Shown: positions 34,250 through 46,321 of the stretch, piece after piece
Position numbering within the stretch: the stretch's first letter is position 1
Layout of the letters: each line of letters starts with the position of its first letter
Assembly (NCBI GenBank): GCA_011800155.1
Contig: CM022373.1
Coordinates: 2,852,001 to 2,916,000, forward strand
Source: Flammulina velutipes
Lineage: Eukaryota; Basidiomycota; Agaricomycetes; Agaricales; Physalacriaceae
DNA length: 64,000 nucleotides
Reading direction: 5' to 3'
The notes under the pieces: model-generated
What the model was told of the DNA's origin: nothing
The model's input: only the letters and a program-made list of their open reading frames with translations
The model's database searches: none
Program-made: the position numbers and the translations under genes

Positions 34250-36180
34250 GTTTACCTAGACGCAGGTAAGTCTGAAGTTGATGTAGACTGTTCCATTGTG
34301 GGGCTAAGAGTTTCCAGCAGAGTTGAACTTATGGAAGAAGGAATTCAAACGCGTAACGACACAGGCACTGTGTGACAATTCATTGGGCTTCTCATGGTAG
34401 TAGATAGATTACAGTATTTTTGTGATACCGGCCGCCCCTACCGAGTGTGCGCCAATACCTCAAACACTAACAAAGACAAGTACACGAGAGGGATATGCTA
34501 CGTCTTACAGATCTTGTGAATATAGATGGAAGCGAAAGTCATGCTTCCCTGTACAGCGACCAGATAAACTCTTTTTCTTCCATCCTCAATCTCTTGCTAA
34601 CATTGTTGTTGCTGAGCTCGAGTGCACCCAGGAAATCCTCAAACAAGTGGAAGGAGGTCAGGGCCTCAATGATGGTATTGGAAAGAGAGGCATGGTATAC
34701 AAGAAGAAATTGTGTCACACTTGTGAGACCTTAGTTGACAGTAATGCTGTCCTCGTCCAGGTGTGGAGCCCCAGAGTCTGACACGTTAGAACTTGTATCA
34801 GGTGCCACAGGTGTATGTCAGTGTAGATGACAAGGACTTAGAGAGTGAGATAATCTCTACTGACAAGAAGTGGATGGTGCATATTTGGAAGGCCGGGAAG
34901 GCGTTGAAGGAGGAAGTGACGCTGGCTTGCACGGTGAATGTAGAGTAGTAGGGCCAGTGATCTGGAGGCTGAAGGGATGCTCCTGGGGGAGATGGCGGGG
35001 GTTGATATTCCAAGGTAAGGGGCTTAATTGGAACAGATGTCCGAGGGACATTAGACAAACTAGCACAGTGGGAAAGTTGTTGAATTTGTAGGCTTCTCGC
35101 CATCGCTCCTTAGATGCTCTTGAGAGGGAGTAACGAAGGTGTCTTTTAGAAGATTGTCAGTGAATTAAGAGGGAATGATTAGTCGACATACTCGTCGTAG
35201 TATACACCAGTTCGCCGATTCCGAACGAAAGCCCATCCAAGGATACCCTAACTCCTTCATGGTCAAGGTCAAAAGCCAGGGGGAGGGCCGATCCCAAACA
35301 ACAGCCCATCCAAGGATACCCTAACTCCTTCATGGTCAAGGTCAAAAGCCAGGGGGAGGCTCACAGGCTCTACAACGCTGGCCTGCTCAACAAGGATATC
35401 GTTATCGTCTGCAAGGCCACCCCTTTTGATTGGTATGCTATTACATTTGCTGTGCATATCCTGTAATGATTTTTTTACGGCTCACTCAAGAACTCATAGG
35501 CGGTAATCTGTGTCTTGCTCGTGCTAGCTGTCCTTCTGCTGTCGTATATTCATTAGTGTGTCGGTGTATTTTTAACTGTTTGTCTTTTAATCGCAATATC
35601 AAATGTTGTGTGACTCCCTATTTCTTGCCTTCTCACCACGATGAGCACCACACCTGGTATCAGTCAGTGTCAGTTATAATTTGCGCCATCTGGGACTGTT
35701 ATCACAATGTCCTCGCATCCAAGTTTGTCCCAGACTGTCCTTGCTTTGAGTAAAATTGAGATCAGCAGCACAAATGACTGAGATGTGGCTGATCTTGCAG
35801 ATCGTGTGCAGAGGATGGACATGCTCTATTTCTTAGATGAAATGACAACAACATCCTAGTGGTATGTTGTGCGTTACAGGAGGGACAGAAAGTAATACTT
35901 TCTTCTGACAACTAAGTTACAAGGAAGAAGTGTCTGAGAGTGGAAGCTTGGTACAGTAAGGTGTAGGTACGAGGCAGACAAGTGCTATACAAAAAGATAG
36001 AGAGTAGAGAATGAAAGAAAAAGAAAGAAAAATAGAGAAAACCAATTATTTACTAAAAAGGAGATAGAAGGGTAAGAACCAGCCAAAAAGAGAAAGAGAT
36101 GCTATATATAGAGCGGTGGTGGTGAAAGCTGTTTGTACAATGTTAAATAGGATCATTGTCAGCATTTCCTTATTTCCTCC
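34250..36180. other. No confident gene; tandem repeat inside
   Basis: Short frames without known motifs. Apart from the 73-bp tandem repeat at 35215-35360 there is a purine-rich stretch around 36000-36065 (GAAAGAAAAAGAAAG). Confidence 0.4.
35215..35360 (+). repeat. Two-unit 73-bp tandem repeat
   Basis: Units 35215-35287 and 35288-35360 share GCCCATCCAAGGATACCCTA and CTCCTTCATGGTCAAGGTCA, with a few differences near their starts. The spacing is exactly 73 bp, so the unit is not a multiple of three. Confidence 0.8.
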
Positions 36181-36183
36181 ATC

Positions 36184-37505
36184 ATGCCCGCCAGCTCCTC
36201 TAACTTTCCTGGTCAATCATCCTTCAGGGTGTCACCATACCTTTCTGCCTCCCGAAGAACAAGCTCTTCTATATCTGCTCCAACGCACCATGATAGTCCC
36301 GTCATCGACAACGATCTGGAAGCAGCTTTTTTGCCAGAGAGAGCTCGTGCAGATTTCCGTGTCTGTAGCAAACAGGTATACCTGACTTACTCTCAGGTGA
36401 GTTCTAGCTTTCTTGTTATCAGATAACTTGACATTAGACCTCAAACAGGTTGGGGACTGTGTGCCAGAGACCGTCCGGGACATGCTCATGGCGCACAAGA
36501 AGACGCCCAAATACTGGCACTTGGCGGTGGAGCAACATGGGAACGGAGGCATTCATTGGCATGTCATCGTGATCTTTGATAAATCTCCGGGCACTCGTGG
36601 CACCCATCAATTCGACGTTGCCGGTTTGCATCCACACATCCGGTTGTATGTACCGATCCTTTCTTATTCTTTTTCAATACTAATTATTGATAGTATCAAA
36701 GCTGACCCCAGGGGCAAGAATCTCCGCAGAGTCTGGGACTACATCCACAAGTCCTCCGACACAGTTCACCGGGGGAATTGGAGCGGGCCAACCAAGATCG
36801 AGGATCAAGGTTCAAAGAAGAACTGGTCCAAGATCGCGGCGGCAACTGTGAGAGCAGACGCAGCAGAGCTTCTAATTGCTCTGCAACCCAAGGAACGAAT
36901 CACCGCGTTCGGGAACACTGAGGCGTGGCTGAATGCAACCTTCCCCGAGGAGAAGAAGACGTATGTGCATCCGGAAGGAATGGCGGATTTCGTCGCTCTT
37001 CCCCGGGCGATGGTGGATTGGGTAACGGCCTACATTCAGTCTGAGAACCCCGTACTTAGACCCAAGGCGCTGATAGTCTGGGGGCCGAGCCGGACTGGAA
37101 AGACGAAATGGGCGCGCTCCCTGGGCAAGTCATTCTTTACTCGAGCGGCGCTGAGTACTAAATTTATTTCCAGGCCACCACATTTACATGAATACTGCGT
37201 TCAACATGGACGAGTTGAAGGACCTAGACACCGCGGAGTATATCGTCTTCGACGACATCTCCCCAGACTCCTTCCCCGGCTACAAGGGCTGGATTGGCGC
37301 TCAGGAAGAGTTTACTGTAACAGACAAATACCGGCCCAAGAAGACAATCCGGTTCGGTAAGCCTTGCATCTGGCTTGCTAACGAGGATCCTGCCACGTAC
37401 AAGACGTGGGATCAGAGCTGGTTGTCTTACAACTCAGTGATCGTCAATGTTACCTGGAAGTTGTACGAAGTGCAGGCGCCGGTGGAGGAGGAGCGTGATA
37501 TGTAA
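36184..37505 (+). CDS. Endogenous CRESS-DNA (geminivirus-like) Rep homologue with introns
   Basis: Four exons are inferred: 36184-36396, 36449-36645, 36694-37124 and 37174-37505. Introns 1 and 2 are GT-AG; intron 3 (37125-37173) has a GC donor (GCAAGT), a TACTAAA branch and a CAG acceptor, and is the only choice that keeps phase. Rolling-circle HUH nickase motifs are visible in order: motif I (VYLTYSQ), motif II (HWHVIV, the HxH metal site) and motif III (YIHK, catalytic Tyr). The superfamily 3 helicase part has Walker A (GPSRTGKTKW), Walker B (YIVFDDIS) and motif C (IWLANED). In viruses Rep nicks and unwinds circular ssDNA. Here it is chromosomal, with spliceosomal introns and no capsid gene nearby; a cellular role is unknown. 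Confidence 0.8.
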
Positions 37506-37669
37506 AGCGTCGCAGTGTAGTTCTGTATTTTGTCGTAGGTAGGGATATAACCAAATGTATGGCTGGCTCACAATCTGTAACGAAAACACACCGGCGACTG
37601 GAGATGGCACGGCGCGATTCATCGTTCCCATGTTATCCTAGACAGTGGCAAGAACACAGTACTGAATAT

Positions 37670-37730
37670 GCCCCCTTGGAGGGATCGAACCTCCCCAGGT
37701 GTTACACTACGCTCCAAACAGCAAGGGGGC
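37670..37730 (-). repeat. tRNA-like fold, copy 1
   Basis: On the minus strand, an acceptor-like stem GCCCCCTT/AAGGGGGC closes a D-like hairpin GCTGTTTGGAGC, a variable middle hairpin, and a T-arm-like GGAGG-TTCGATC-CCTCC. It is the most diverged of the four copies in the middle arm. Confidence 0.55.
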
Positions 37731-39457
37731 TTGGATGAATGAATACAGCTTCCACAGAACAGTCCCGACTGCAAGTAATCAGTGATCAACGCCAGAAGAA
37801 ACCAACATACACACCAAGCGATTCGGCGCTCGAGCCACAGTCAACGCTTTCTAGCGACAGGCTGGTTCCCCATTCCAGCACGCTAAAAGCCGCCATGCAA
37901 CTCGGGCACAACGATGCAACAGGTTGGGAGACCGAAAGCGCCTGCCAAGGTCCAGCAAGGAGTAGCGATAGGGTGGGCGAGAGCAGATCGAAGGATGATA
38001 GAAGAAGATGGGTGGTGGAAAGGATAGGGCGAAAGGATGGCTATGTTTCGTCCTGCTGGGATTGTGTCCCGCGAAACCAGAGAGAAGACAGCGACGGGGA
38101 CGCCCGATCCCTCCAGCACCGTCCTTTTCTCCGCTGGCAGTATCCTCCCTCATTGGAACCTCTAATCCGCATGGACGTTTGACGAGGATGAGACGACAAT
38201 AAAAGTGAATGGTCTGCAGCATAGCCTGTTTGTGCGGTCGGGAAGTGGGTGCGTAGACGCCGCCTGTCCTTGTCGCTGTCGCGTCCCTGTGTGTTCAGAG
38301 CGTTACAGGCGATTCCAATGACGATGATGCAGATGCGACGCGACTTTCACATCGGTCGAACGCTAGGCTACTCTTCGAAGTGTCGTGAACCTGGGATCGC
38401 TGTGAGGAGCACTGGAAAGGGAAAAGAGGAAACGCACAGATCTCGCTCTGCCGGTTGGATATGATTTTCATCCCCGCGCTGCGAACAACCTCGTCGCATG
38501 GCCAAAGTACAGCGAAGGACAGCGAACAGTCCTGCAACCTTGTACGGCGGGGCATAGATGATGAAGAGAAACTGGCGGTGTTGTTGACGGGCGCCCGAGC
38601 CAACTTGTCGTGGAATTGACGACGAATATTGCTCCATAGTACACTCCTGCGCGCATCCCGAAGCCAGTGGCACGCTTGACGCTTGAATCGTCGGCTAGAA
38701 TTGCTACTGGATTCGACACGATGCGAGCATTGTACTGCCGAAAAGGTTAGCAAAACGCCTGCAAAGTGCTAGATGGGGACTCACTCCTTTACCCATGCCT
38801 ATGTCCACGCAATACGGGACGACGACGTCGTCGTACATCGTTGGCGCGTCTTCGCTGTGTCGCCGGCGTCCAAAGAACGATTGATTCCGTGAAGATGGTA
38901 AGAAATCAAAGAGTGTTCGGGGACGATGTGAGTCGAAGCCGGAGAGCACATGGCAAATATTCTCACCCTTCCCGCCACCATTCAAGTTACAGTATGCCCA
39001 TTCCCTGGCGGTCTTTCTTGTGCTGTAAAGTAACTTGATGTATCACTCTTCCTATACCTATCCCCTCTTCGCATTCCCCGACAACACCGTTACTTGAATG
39101 TCAATATCTCTCACGTCCGTCCCGTACTAAGTTCTTCTTCACTAAGAACCTACCAGTACGACGAAGCCTGCCATGCCATAATCGCCCACGATAGCTGACG
39201 CTCCAATCCCATAAATCCCTCAATCATCTCATCATTCGGCTTCTCGTAACGATTCTTTGGACCCGTGCTCGCCAACGCCACCCCTCCATCAGGCCCAAGA
39301 TTATGGCGCATCCTTCTAATCGAATAGATCTCAACGAACGCGCGCCACTGGTATAGCAAAGAGGTGATCAGCGTTTGCAGTTGTCGAAAAAGTAAAATCC
39401 TAGCGTTATATATCATCCAAGTCGTCGCAAGACACGGCTTCACGACGAGATAATATA

Positions 39458-39515
39458 CCCCCTCGGAGGGATCGAACCTCCCCAGCAAGAAGCCAGGCTC
39501 CAAACAGCGAGGGAG
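39458..39515 (-). repeat. tRNA-like fold, copy 2
   Basis: 58 nt: stem CTCCCTC/GAGGGGG, hairpin GCTGTTTGGAGC, middle hairpin CTGG-CTTCTTG-CTGG, and T-arm GGAGG-TTCGATC-CCTCC. It shares flank CACGACGAGA-A-TATAC with copy 3. Confidence 0.6.
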
Positions 39516-40986
39516 ATGAGAATATGGACCTTGCATCCCGAGGAATCAGTAATCCTAAGATACCAAAGAAAAGAAAGATTGAACAAACGCAAGACGAGAA
39601 CCGACGGTATGTTTAATGTGGGCGGTAGGTTACGAAGCTTCCCCGTTCTGTGTTGGATGTAATCAGCGCCAGAAGAAGAGGTCAACAACATGCATACCAG
39701 ACATGTACCCTTTCCCATTCGTGCGCCTGTTGACTCGCGCATGGGCGTCGGTAGTGAGGAAAATGAATGTTCCCGCTAAACACCGCATGCTGCCATCGTT
39801 ATCGTTTGCCCTCCGCGATGCGGGTCCATGTTCGCGTTCCTTTCATCTTCATCTAGGATGGTTGCGATTAGCGCCGAAGGGAAAGAAGAGGCCAGTGAAC
39901 GCGCTAGCCTAAGGTTTACACGGATAAGATTTCCGGTAGCGACAAGAAAAAAGTCGTACAGACGCTGTAAATGAGCACTCGAATACCTCCATCGTTCCAC
40001 GATAACGTGCCCTTGAGGATTAACGCCCAAATATCTGCCTGGCTAGATTTGTTGGGGCAACGAGAGGCTCCTCGTCCTCGCGTAAAATCAATCATAACCC
40101 GGAGGCACAAATCTACAGCGACATTAGATATCGAAAATATAAGAAAGATCCGCCGAACCTAGACACAGGTCATCGATGTCGAGCAAAATGCCAAGGCAGT
40201 AATTCCAGAGCCGGGGGTATTGGAACATCCTAGTGAGCGGATATACACACACCAGGGATTCAGAGCAAGAAAAGATTCCCCAGTGAAGGTTGCCACTCCG
40301 ATGGAGAGCAAGTTTCGAGGCTTCCTATGACGAACCAGAAGGCGATAGGTCTGGTAAATTGAGCTTTGGTTGACAAGGAGGAGACGACATGGCGTCTCGA
40401 AGGCAAGTCAAGTTCCCTGCCAGCGCTCCGTCGAATCCTAAACAAAGCCATCGACGTTAATCATAACCCTTGCAGTACCCCAGGCAAGGAAGTCATGCTT
40501 TTTCCTGCGTTTTGGCACAGTGCCAAAACACAGGAAAAAGTGTGACTTTGTTACTCGGTTCCAAGACCTGAGATTCAGAGTAGGACGGTTGCGCTACAGG
40601 AGACGTGTCAATGTCTATAAATCCTCCATTTATACCTTACTATCCACATCAACGCCACAATCCAAGGATTCTTCGGATCCATGCTACGAACCATCACAAG
40701 TCTCCGGATTAACGCTCTTCATCTTGGTCTCCGCTCTCATCTTCAGAACACGTATGAAGAGGATATTCGCAGGAACAGTCGCGCTTATTCTGTGTCGTCC
40801 CCTTCGTTGAGGAAGCCGAATACGCGATGGGAGAGTGGTGGTAACGAACCAGCCCAGCGGAGACCTTTGTTTCGTTGAAACCGATGCCCGCCATTGTGGT
40901 TTCCTATATTGTGTCCTTACCATCCTGCAGCCGAAATCCTAGGAATTACGTGCGTCACTGGATTCGATCCACGACGAGACAGTATA

Positions 40987-41044
40987 CCCCCTCGGAGGGA
41001 TCGAACCTCCCTGGCTTGAAACCAGGCTCCAAACAGCGAGGGAG
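40987..41044 (-). repeat. tRNA-like fold, copy 3
   Basis: 58 nt: the same arms as copy 2, with middle hairpin CTGG-TTTCAAG-CCAG. Loop and 3' stem bases differ from copy 2 while pairing is kept. Confidence 0.6.
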
Positions 41045-43121
41045 AGAAGAAGGTGCCACCACGAGTGAGTTATAGTGGGCAGTGCAACAGTGCAATTGGC
41101 AGAGGAAAGAAAGAGAGCGCGTCTCTCGTCTTCCTAGTAGCCACGTCGCCCAGTGTGTCGTCCACTGTGGCAGACCGGTCGGTGGTAACAGCACATTTCG
41201 GTACATCATCACTAATGCTCTAGCGGTCCCACCAAGTAATGCCGTCAACGTCAAGTATCTCGACGAGTGACGTCGAAGGTTCCCATCGCCGTCCAACAGA
41301 TGGCCTGCAACGCTGACGTTGTGCGGTAGTCCGTGACAGAGTTAACAGGGAAGAAACTTGGTGGTTCTTGTTGAGGTGCAGGATAACCAACGATGACGGC
41401 ATCGAACCTAACCACTGAGGACAGACGATAACGGAGGTGAACGAGCACTCAGAACTGTCGCCTAGTCGTGTTGTTCCGCTTCCTCCATCGTTCCGATTGG
41501 CGTCCGGATCTCTAGCTACGATGTCTTCGCGAGCAGGTACGCGCCCCTGAGCTCCGTGGTCGTCCTTGCCTCTAGCCCCAGCGAGCTCTCAGTCTGAGAG
41601 GGTCGTGATCAGCGCTGAAGGGAGAGAAGAGGCCAATAGACGAACAAAAGTCGCTATAATCCACCGGATGGAGTTTCCTATGCATGATCTCGACGTTGTC
41701 GTACCGACGAAGTGCTGGTTCCTCCCTCGGGTGCTAGTTGAGCTGCAGCGTCGCGATGGTATCGAAACTGATGATGAGCTCCATCGACTGCTCAATCGTC
41801 TTTTTCCTCCTCTCCATCCACATCAGAAGTGACGTTCAAATCTCTGGCTACGACCTGGTCAACGCGGGCGGGCACAGTTGAAAGTCTCTATGGTCGAGAA
41901 ATGGAATCTCTATCCCGAAAAGCGCAAGTGCATCGACGGGAGTCCGGGGAGTTGACTCGGGAGCATGTTGAGGAAATATCTTGACAATAATCCTTGGACT
42001 ATCCTGCATGTGGTTAGTGCTCAGCGCCAGGAGGGGATGGCAAGAGACGAACCAGAATCAGAGCTCGATGAACGCCTTCCAGTGACACGCCTTGTACGGT
42101 TGCGCTGACAACGTCCAAAGAATGCTGCTGCTGAGTGGACGGATGATAGCAGGAGTGACGAGGGTTGGACGAAAGTCGACGTTGGCCAGTAGCTGGTCAT
42201 CCTGCTGGGTCTGGTCGCGAAACCGAGAGGAGATGATGGCCGACTGGACGTCCCATTCCTCCTGCACCATCTTTTCCTCTCCCTCCTCCTACCCTGAACG
42301 TTGCAGGGGAAAAAGAGAGGCAGCCAGCCAATCAACGCGATCTATACGTTCCCAACCAGGATGACAGTAGATATTGTCCACCTATCTGCTCGTGTCTAGG
42401 CGAACGGATTCCTTCCGTCGGAGAGCGATATGTGAGCGCTGTCTTGGTGAGGGTAGAGAGCCCGCGTCTCGCAGGAAAGGTAGTGAATCGCCGAAGGGTC
42501 CTATGCGAAACTGCCCACGTCAAACGAAGGTTGGCCATAGGATGGATGGAAGGAATTCGAACGACGAGAGCTGATGATGAGGCAAGGAGGGTGACCAGGC
42601 ATTGGTCGTCCTTCTCGCGAAAATGGCCATTCGTACGTTGTCTGAGTGGAAATATGTCCCCCACATGAACCTTGCAGGATGTTGGAATAATCGGTCGATT
42701 TATGCGCCGCCTGGAGACGGATGAAGTTAGCGCTGAGAAGAGAGAAGAAGATATTGGAAAGTATTAACTTGTATATGGTTTCCCTTGTGCGATCTCGTCG
42801 TTGTCGGGCGATTTAGGTGCAACGAAGGGAAGGTTCCTCCTGCGAGATGATTTCTCTTGCTGGCCAGCATGATCCACGACGATGAAGTTGGCAGTGCGGC
42901 TCAGCTGTCCTTGGTTCGGCGTTTGCGAGCGAATGTGTCGCTAAGGTTCGCCTGGTGGCTCGTCTTCGACTTGGCCGGCGCTGGCGAGTTGGAACACGAT
43001 GGTAATGCAAGTCGAAGGCAAGCAAGGAGTGGAGCACGTGGCACAAGGATATCCACTTTCTCCGACTTGCGACCATGATCGATACTTCTTCGGCAATATT
43101 TGGCGCTGTGAAGTAACACAA

Positions 43122-43508
43122 CAGGGGCGGTGGAGTTCCTCTGCTGAGGAAATAGACGAGGAAATGGATTGAGGAAATTCAATTTTCTCACCACTTTCTT
43201 GAGCCGGGGAAATGATGTTTCCTGTCATGAGGAAATAGTGTAGGAAGTTAGATTTCTTCAACATTTTCCTCTACGATTTCTCCAGTCATTTCCTCAGCGA
43301 ACTGATTTCCTCCGTCATTTCCTTAGCGGGCCGTTGAGGAAATCATTCTTTTTTCGACGAAGAAAGTTATGAGGAAAGGCGATTTCCTCAACCATTCACT
43401 CGTTGAAAGAAACCATCTTTCCTCAGCCCGTTTAATACCTGACCAAGTCCATTTTCCTCAAGTGTTTTCCTTAATTGTTTCCTCGGCTGAGGAAATACAC
43501 CTCCCCTG
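43122..43508. mobile_element. 387-bp palindrome-rich element made of GAGGAAA words
   Basis: The left end CAGGGGCGGTGGAGTTCCTC and the right end, reversed, CAGGGGAGGTGTATTTCCTC form an imperfect inverted repeat. The interior repeats GAGGAAA and TTTCCTC many times in alternating orientation, so the strand can fold on itself at many places. CAGGGG ends are common among hAT MITEs, but I could not find a matching 8-bp target duplication, so the class is tentative. Confidence 0.55.
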
Positions 43509-43509
43509 A

Positions 43510-44770
43510 TGTGTAAGTCCTTTAGCATGCCAATCTAACCCCATTCTTCGGCATACTTCACTCAACAACGAATGATAACATCTATCTTCCTGTTTTCTCA
43601 AGTCACACTTGAACCGCTCTACACCTTTAAGCTTTACTACTTGCTCTCTGATTCGACGTCTCCGTCTCCGGAATATACAACCCTCCCAAAGATCTCGTCG
43701 ACGCAATCTCCCGTTCGGGGAAACACTTAGTAGAACACAAGCCCGAGCGCCTCCGACGCAACCTTACTCAGAGACGCGCAATCTCTCATCTCAATCTAGA
43801 ATGGACACCCAAGGTCCATCTCACAGGTCAGGAGCTGGGGATGCGAGACGAAGCTTACACCCTAACCTTGCCTTCAGACGCCACAATCTCAGTCCTCACA
43901 TTTCTCAGACGCCACGCCACTTTCGAACAATTCTGGTGCACACGCGACAGCTGGCGCTTACTCGCCCTCACCGGTCTTTTCCGCTGTAAGCTCCTTCCGT
44001 TTTTATATCTATTCCAACATCCCAACGCATGCACATCCAGAGCGCAGAATCGACGTCCTAGCAGAATTTAACCCCAGGCCACACTCCAGAGCATTCCCTG
44101 AACACATCGCCTATCCCGTGGGATAACTACGCAAGAGGACCCTCAAGCCAACTCCGCGTGTGCAGAGGGCGTCTTCATGGATAAATTGCTATCTTCCTGT
44201 GGGACGTGTCCAGGACGCGTCGGCGATCTGCACGTCGGAACGGGCCACGAGTGAGTGATATTCGGTGTCTCCTCATATTTACTGACCAGCTGCGCAGAAG
44301 GAAATACGAAAAGTTGTGGCCATTCTGACTCCATAGTGTTACAATCAGGTGGGTTATTGATCATTGTCCACGATTCGATGTTGAATATGAATAGCCGATC
44401 ATCAAATCGCATTGCATTCTTCAGGATCACGCATCGTCGCCGTCGTCGTGCGCTATTCCTCTGTCCGCACTGCGGCGCATGTGGTGTGCGAAGGGTACTT
44501 ACCTTTTACAAGACCAAATAAATTTGGTATGTTGCTTAGATCCGACCTCACCCCTCACAATTAACGCTTTTGAAGTTCGATCATAAAGTGTACACTGTAT
44601 ACACCTATTGCTCGCTTTGTGCTCCTTCGATCGCCGGACGAAGTATGCCATTGTTGAGGCGTCCAGAGGACAATGGACGCAGGCGTGCGTCGTTCGTATA
44701 ATAATGACGACCCATTCGATGCTGTTCCCTCATCCACCACCCCAGCCCAACTTCACCCCAGCCTCTGACC
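43510..44770. other. No confident gene
   Basis: Frames up to about 126 codons overlap in several phases without known motifs. One (43841-44071) contains SDATISVLTFLRRHATFEQF, which I do not recognise. Confidence 0.35.
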
Positions 44771-44774
44771 CAGC

Positions 44775-46153
44775 ATGTCCGTCTTCAAGAAAGTCAAGAA
44801 CTCCATGGGTTCACTATTCCGATCTCGTTCCTCTCGAACATTCTCTTGCCCCGTGCTGGATACTCCTAGTCTTCGGCAATTGCCAGATCTATCCATTGAT
44901 TCCAGTCTTGGGTTTGACGGCGGTAGCGTCCATGGCTCAGCATCTTCGTCCGAGTCTTCATCTTCATCAGAGTCTTCATCATCATCGCAGGACTCTACCT
45001 CCTCCCTCCACGACTTCATCGTTTTAAGGCGTATCGGGATGGGAATGTATGGAAAGGTTCATCTAGGTGAGTGTTTTTTTTGCCGTACATTGGCGTGATT
45101 CTCATTGTTCAATAGTTCGAAGTAGCATCGACGATTCGTTCTACGCGCTCAAGGCGATGAAGAAGTCGAAAATAACCAGGAAGAAGAAAGGAATCACGAA
45201 TGTCAATAGAGAAGCTCAACTATTACGCTACAGCAGTAGCCCGTTCATCGTCACCCTATACGCATCGTTCCAGGACACTGCCAATCTCTACTTCGTTATG
45301 GAGTTGGTGCAAGGCGGCGACCTGCATACCTTGTTGAACAATCGGAGAGCACAGGTATGTCCCTCAACTAATCGCCCCGCGCTCGAGCATTCAACTAATT
45401 CCCTTCCAGCGCAAATGTTTCTCTGTCTCTGAAACGAGATTCTACGCATCCGAGGTAGCTCTTGCCCTCGGGCATCTCCACTCGCACAACATAATCTTCC
45501 GCGACCTCAAACCCGAAAACATCCTCATCGCTGCGGACGGCCACATCAAGCTCGCGGATTTCGGTTTTGCCACTCGCGTAGACAGTGCATACAGCTTGTG
45601 TGGCACACCAGAATACATGGCCCCGGAGATTCTCGTACCGGGGCCTGACGGGTACACCGCTGGGGTAGACTGGTACGCTCTCGGTGTCCTCATCTTCGAA
45701 ATGCTCTCCGGAGACTCTCCTTTCCCCATGGAAGAGGATACGACATTCGACGACCTTGCGGATCGCATCCTAGACGGGATCTATTCGCTGGAGAGGTGGC
45801 CGGGGCGTATTGACTGCGCTGCGGAGGTGGTTATTTGCGATTTGATGGCGCCTATGGCGGAGAGGCGTTTGGGATGTGGGGGGCGTGGGGTGGAGGAGGT
45901 GATGGAGCATGAGTGGTTTGCTAGGGTGGATTGGGAACAGACGCTGATGAAGCAAGTGACACCTCCTGTTGTACCGTGCGTCGTCGATCCCGGAGATACT
46001 AGCGCGTGAGTGTTATCTTTGCTTTTTCCCTGACGGCACTGACGATGTCTCTCTTCTAGATTCACGGTATTTCCAGACGACGATGGGATTACAGCTGGCA
46101 TGTATGAAGTTTCGGACCCTTATTTTCCTAACTTTGATTATTCTCGTTGGTAA
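44775..46153 (+). CDS. PKA-like AGC-family serine/threonine kinase
   Basis: Exons 44775-45066, 45116-45354, 45410-46005 and 46060-46153 join in phase to 406 residues; introns are 49-55 nt. A Ser/Asp-rich N-terminus (about 75 residues) precedes the kinase domain. Key elements are the glycine loop [11 protein letters not shown], the ATP-binding Lys in YALKAMKK, the catalytic loop [10 protein letters not shown] (F in place of the H of HRD), ADFGFAT, activation/P+1 loop [14 protein letters not shown], and [15 protein letters not shown]. The C-tail ends FPNFDYSRW, an AGC hydrophobic-motif-like FxxF. The set is close to the PKA catalytic subunit or a related AGC kinase. PKA normally has Thr before LCGTPEY; here the sequence is Tyr-Ser. 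It should phosphorylate Ser/Thr in the cytosol or nucleus. Confidence 0.88.
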
Positions 46154-46321
46154 TACTCTCGCTTTGAATCTGGACAGTAGATGGAACACCTATTCCTTCG
46201 TTAATCAGCGACTCCTCGCAACTTAGCATACCATTTGAGATAGTCTACTTCAGATTTACAAGGAAAGTTATCTGTAAGTGTGTATGTATACTGAAAAGAA
46301 AAAACGTCACAGAAAAAATGT

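Larger units (their letters stand above)
37506..43100. repeat. Region of diverged dispersed repeats, no confident gene
   Basis: Recurring segments include AGCGC-GAAGGGA-AGAAGAGG (about 39872, 41612, 42728), the tRNA-like folds listed separately, and GACG-CCCATTCCTCCTGC (about 42248 and 49888). Frames here are short and repeat-derived. The same family continues at 49300-50110. The units look like decayed copies of one or more small elements whose full structure I could not define. Confidence 0.5.
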
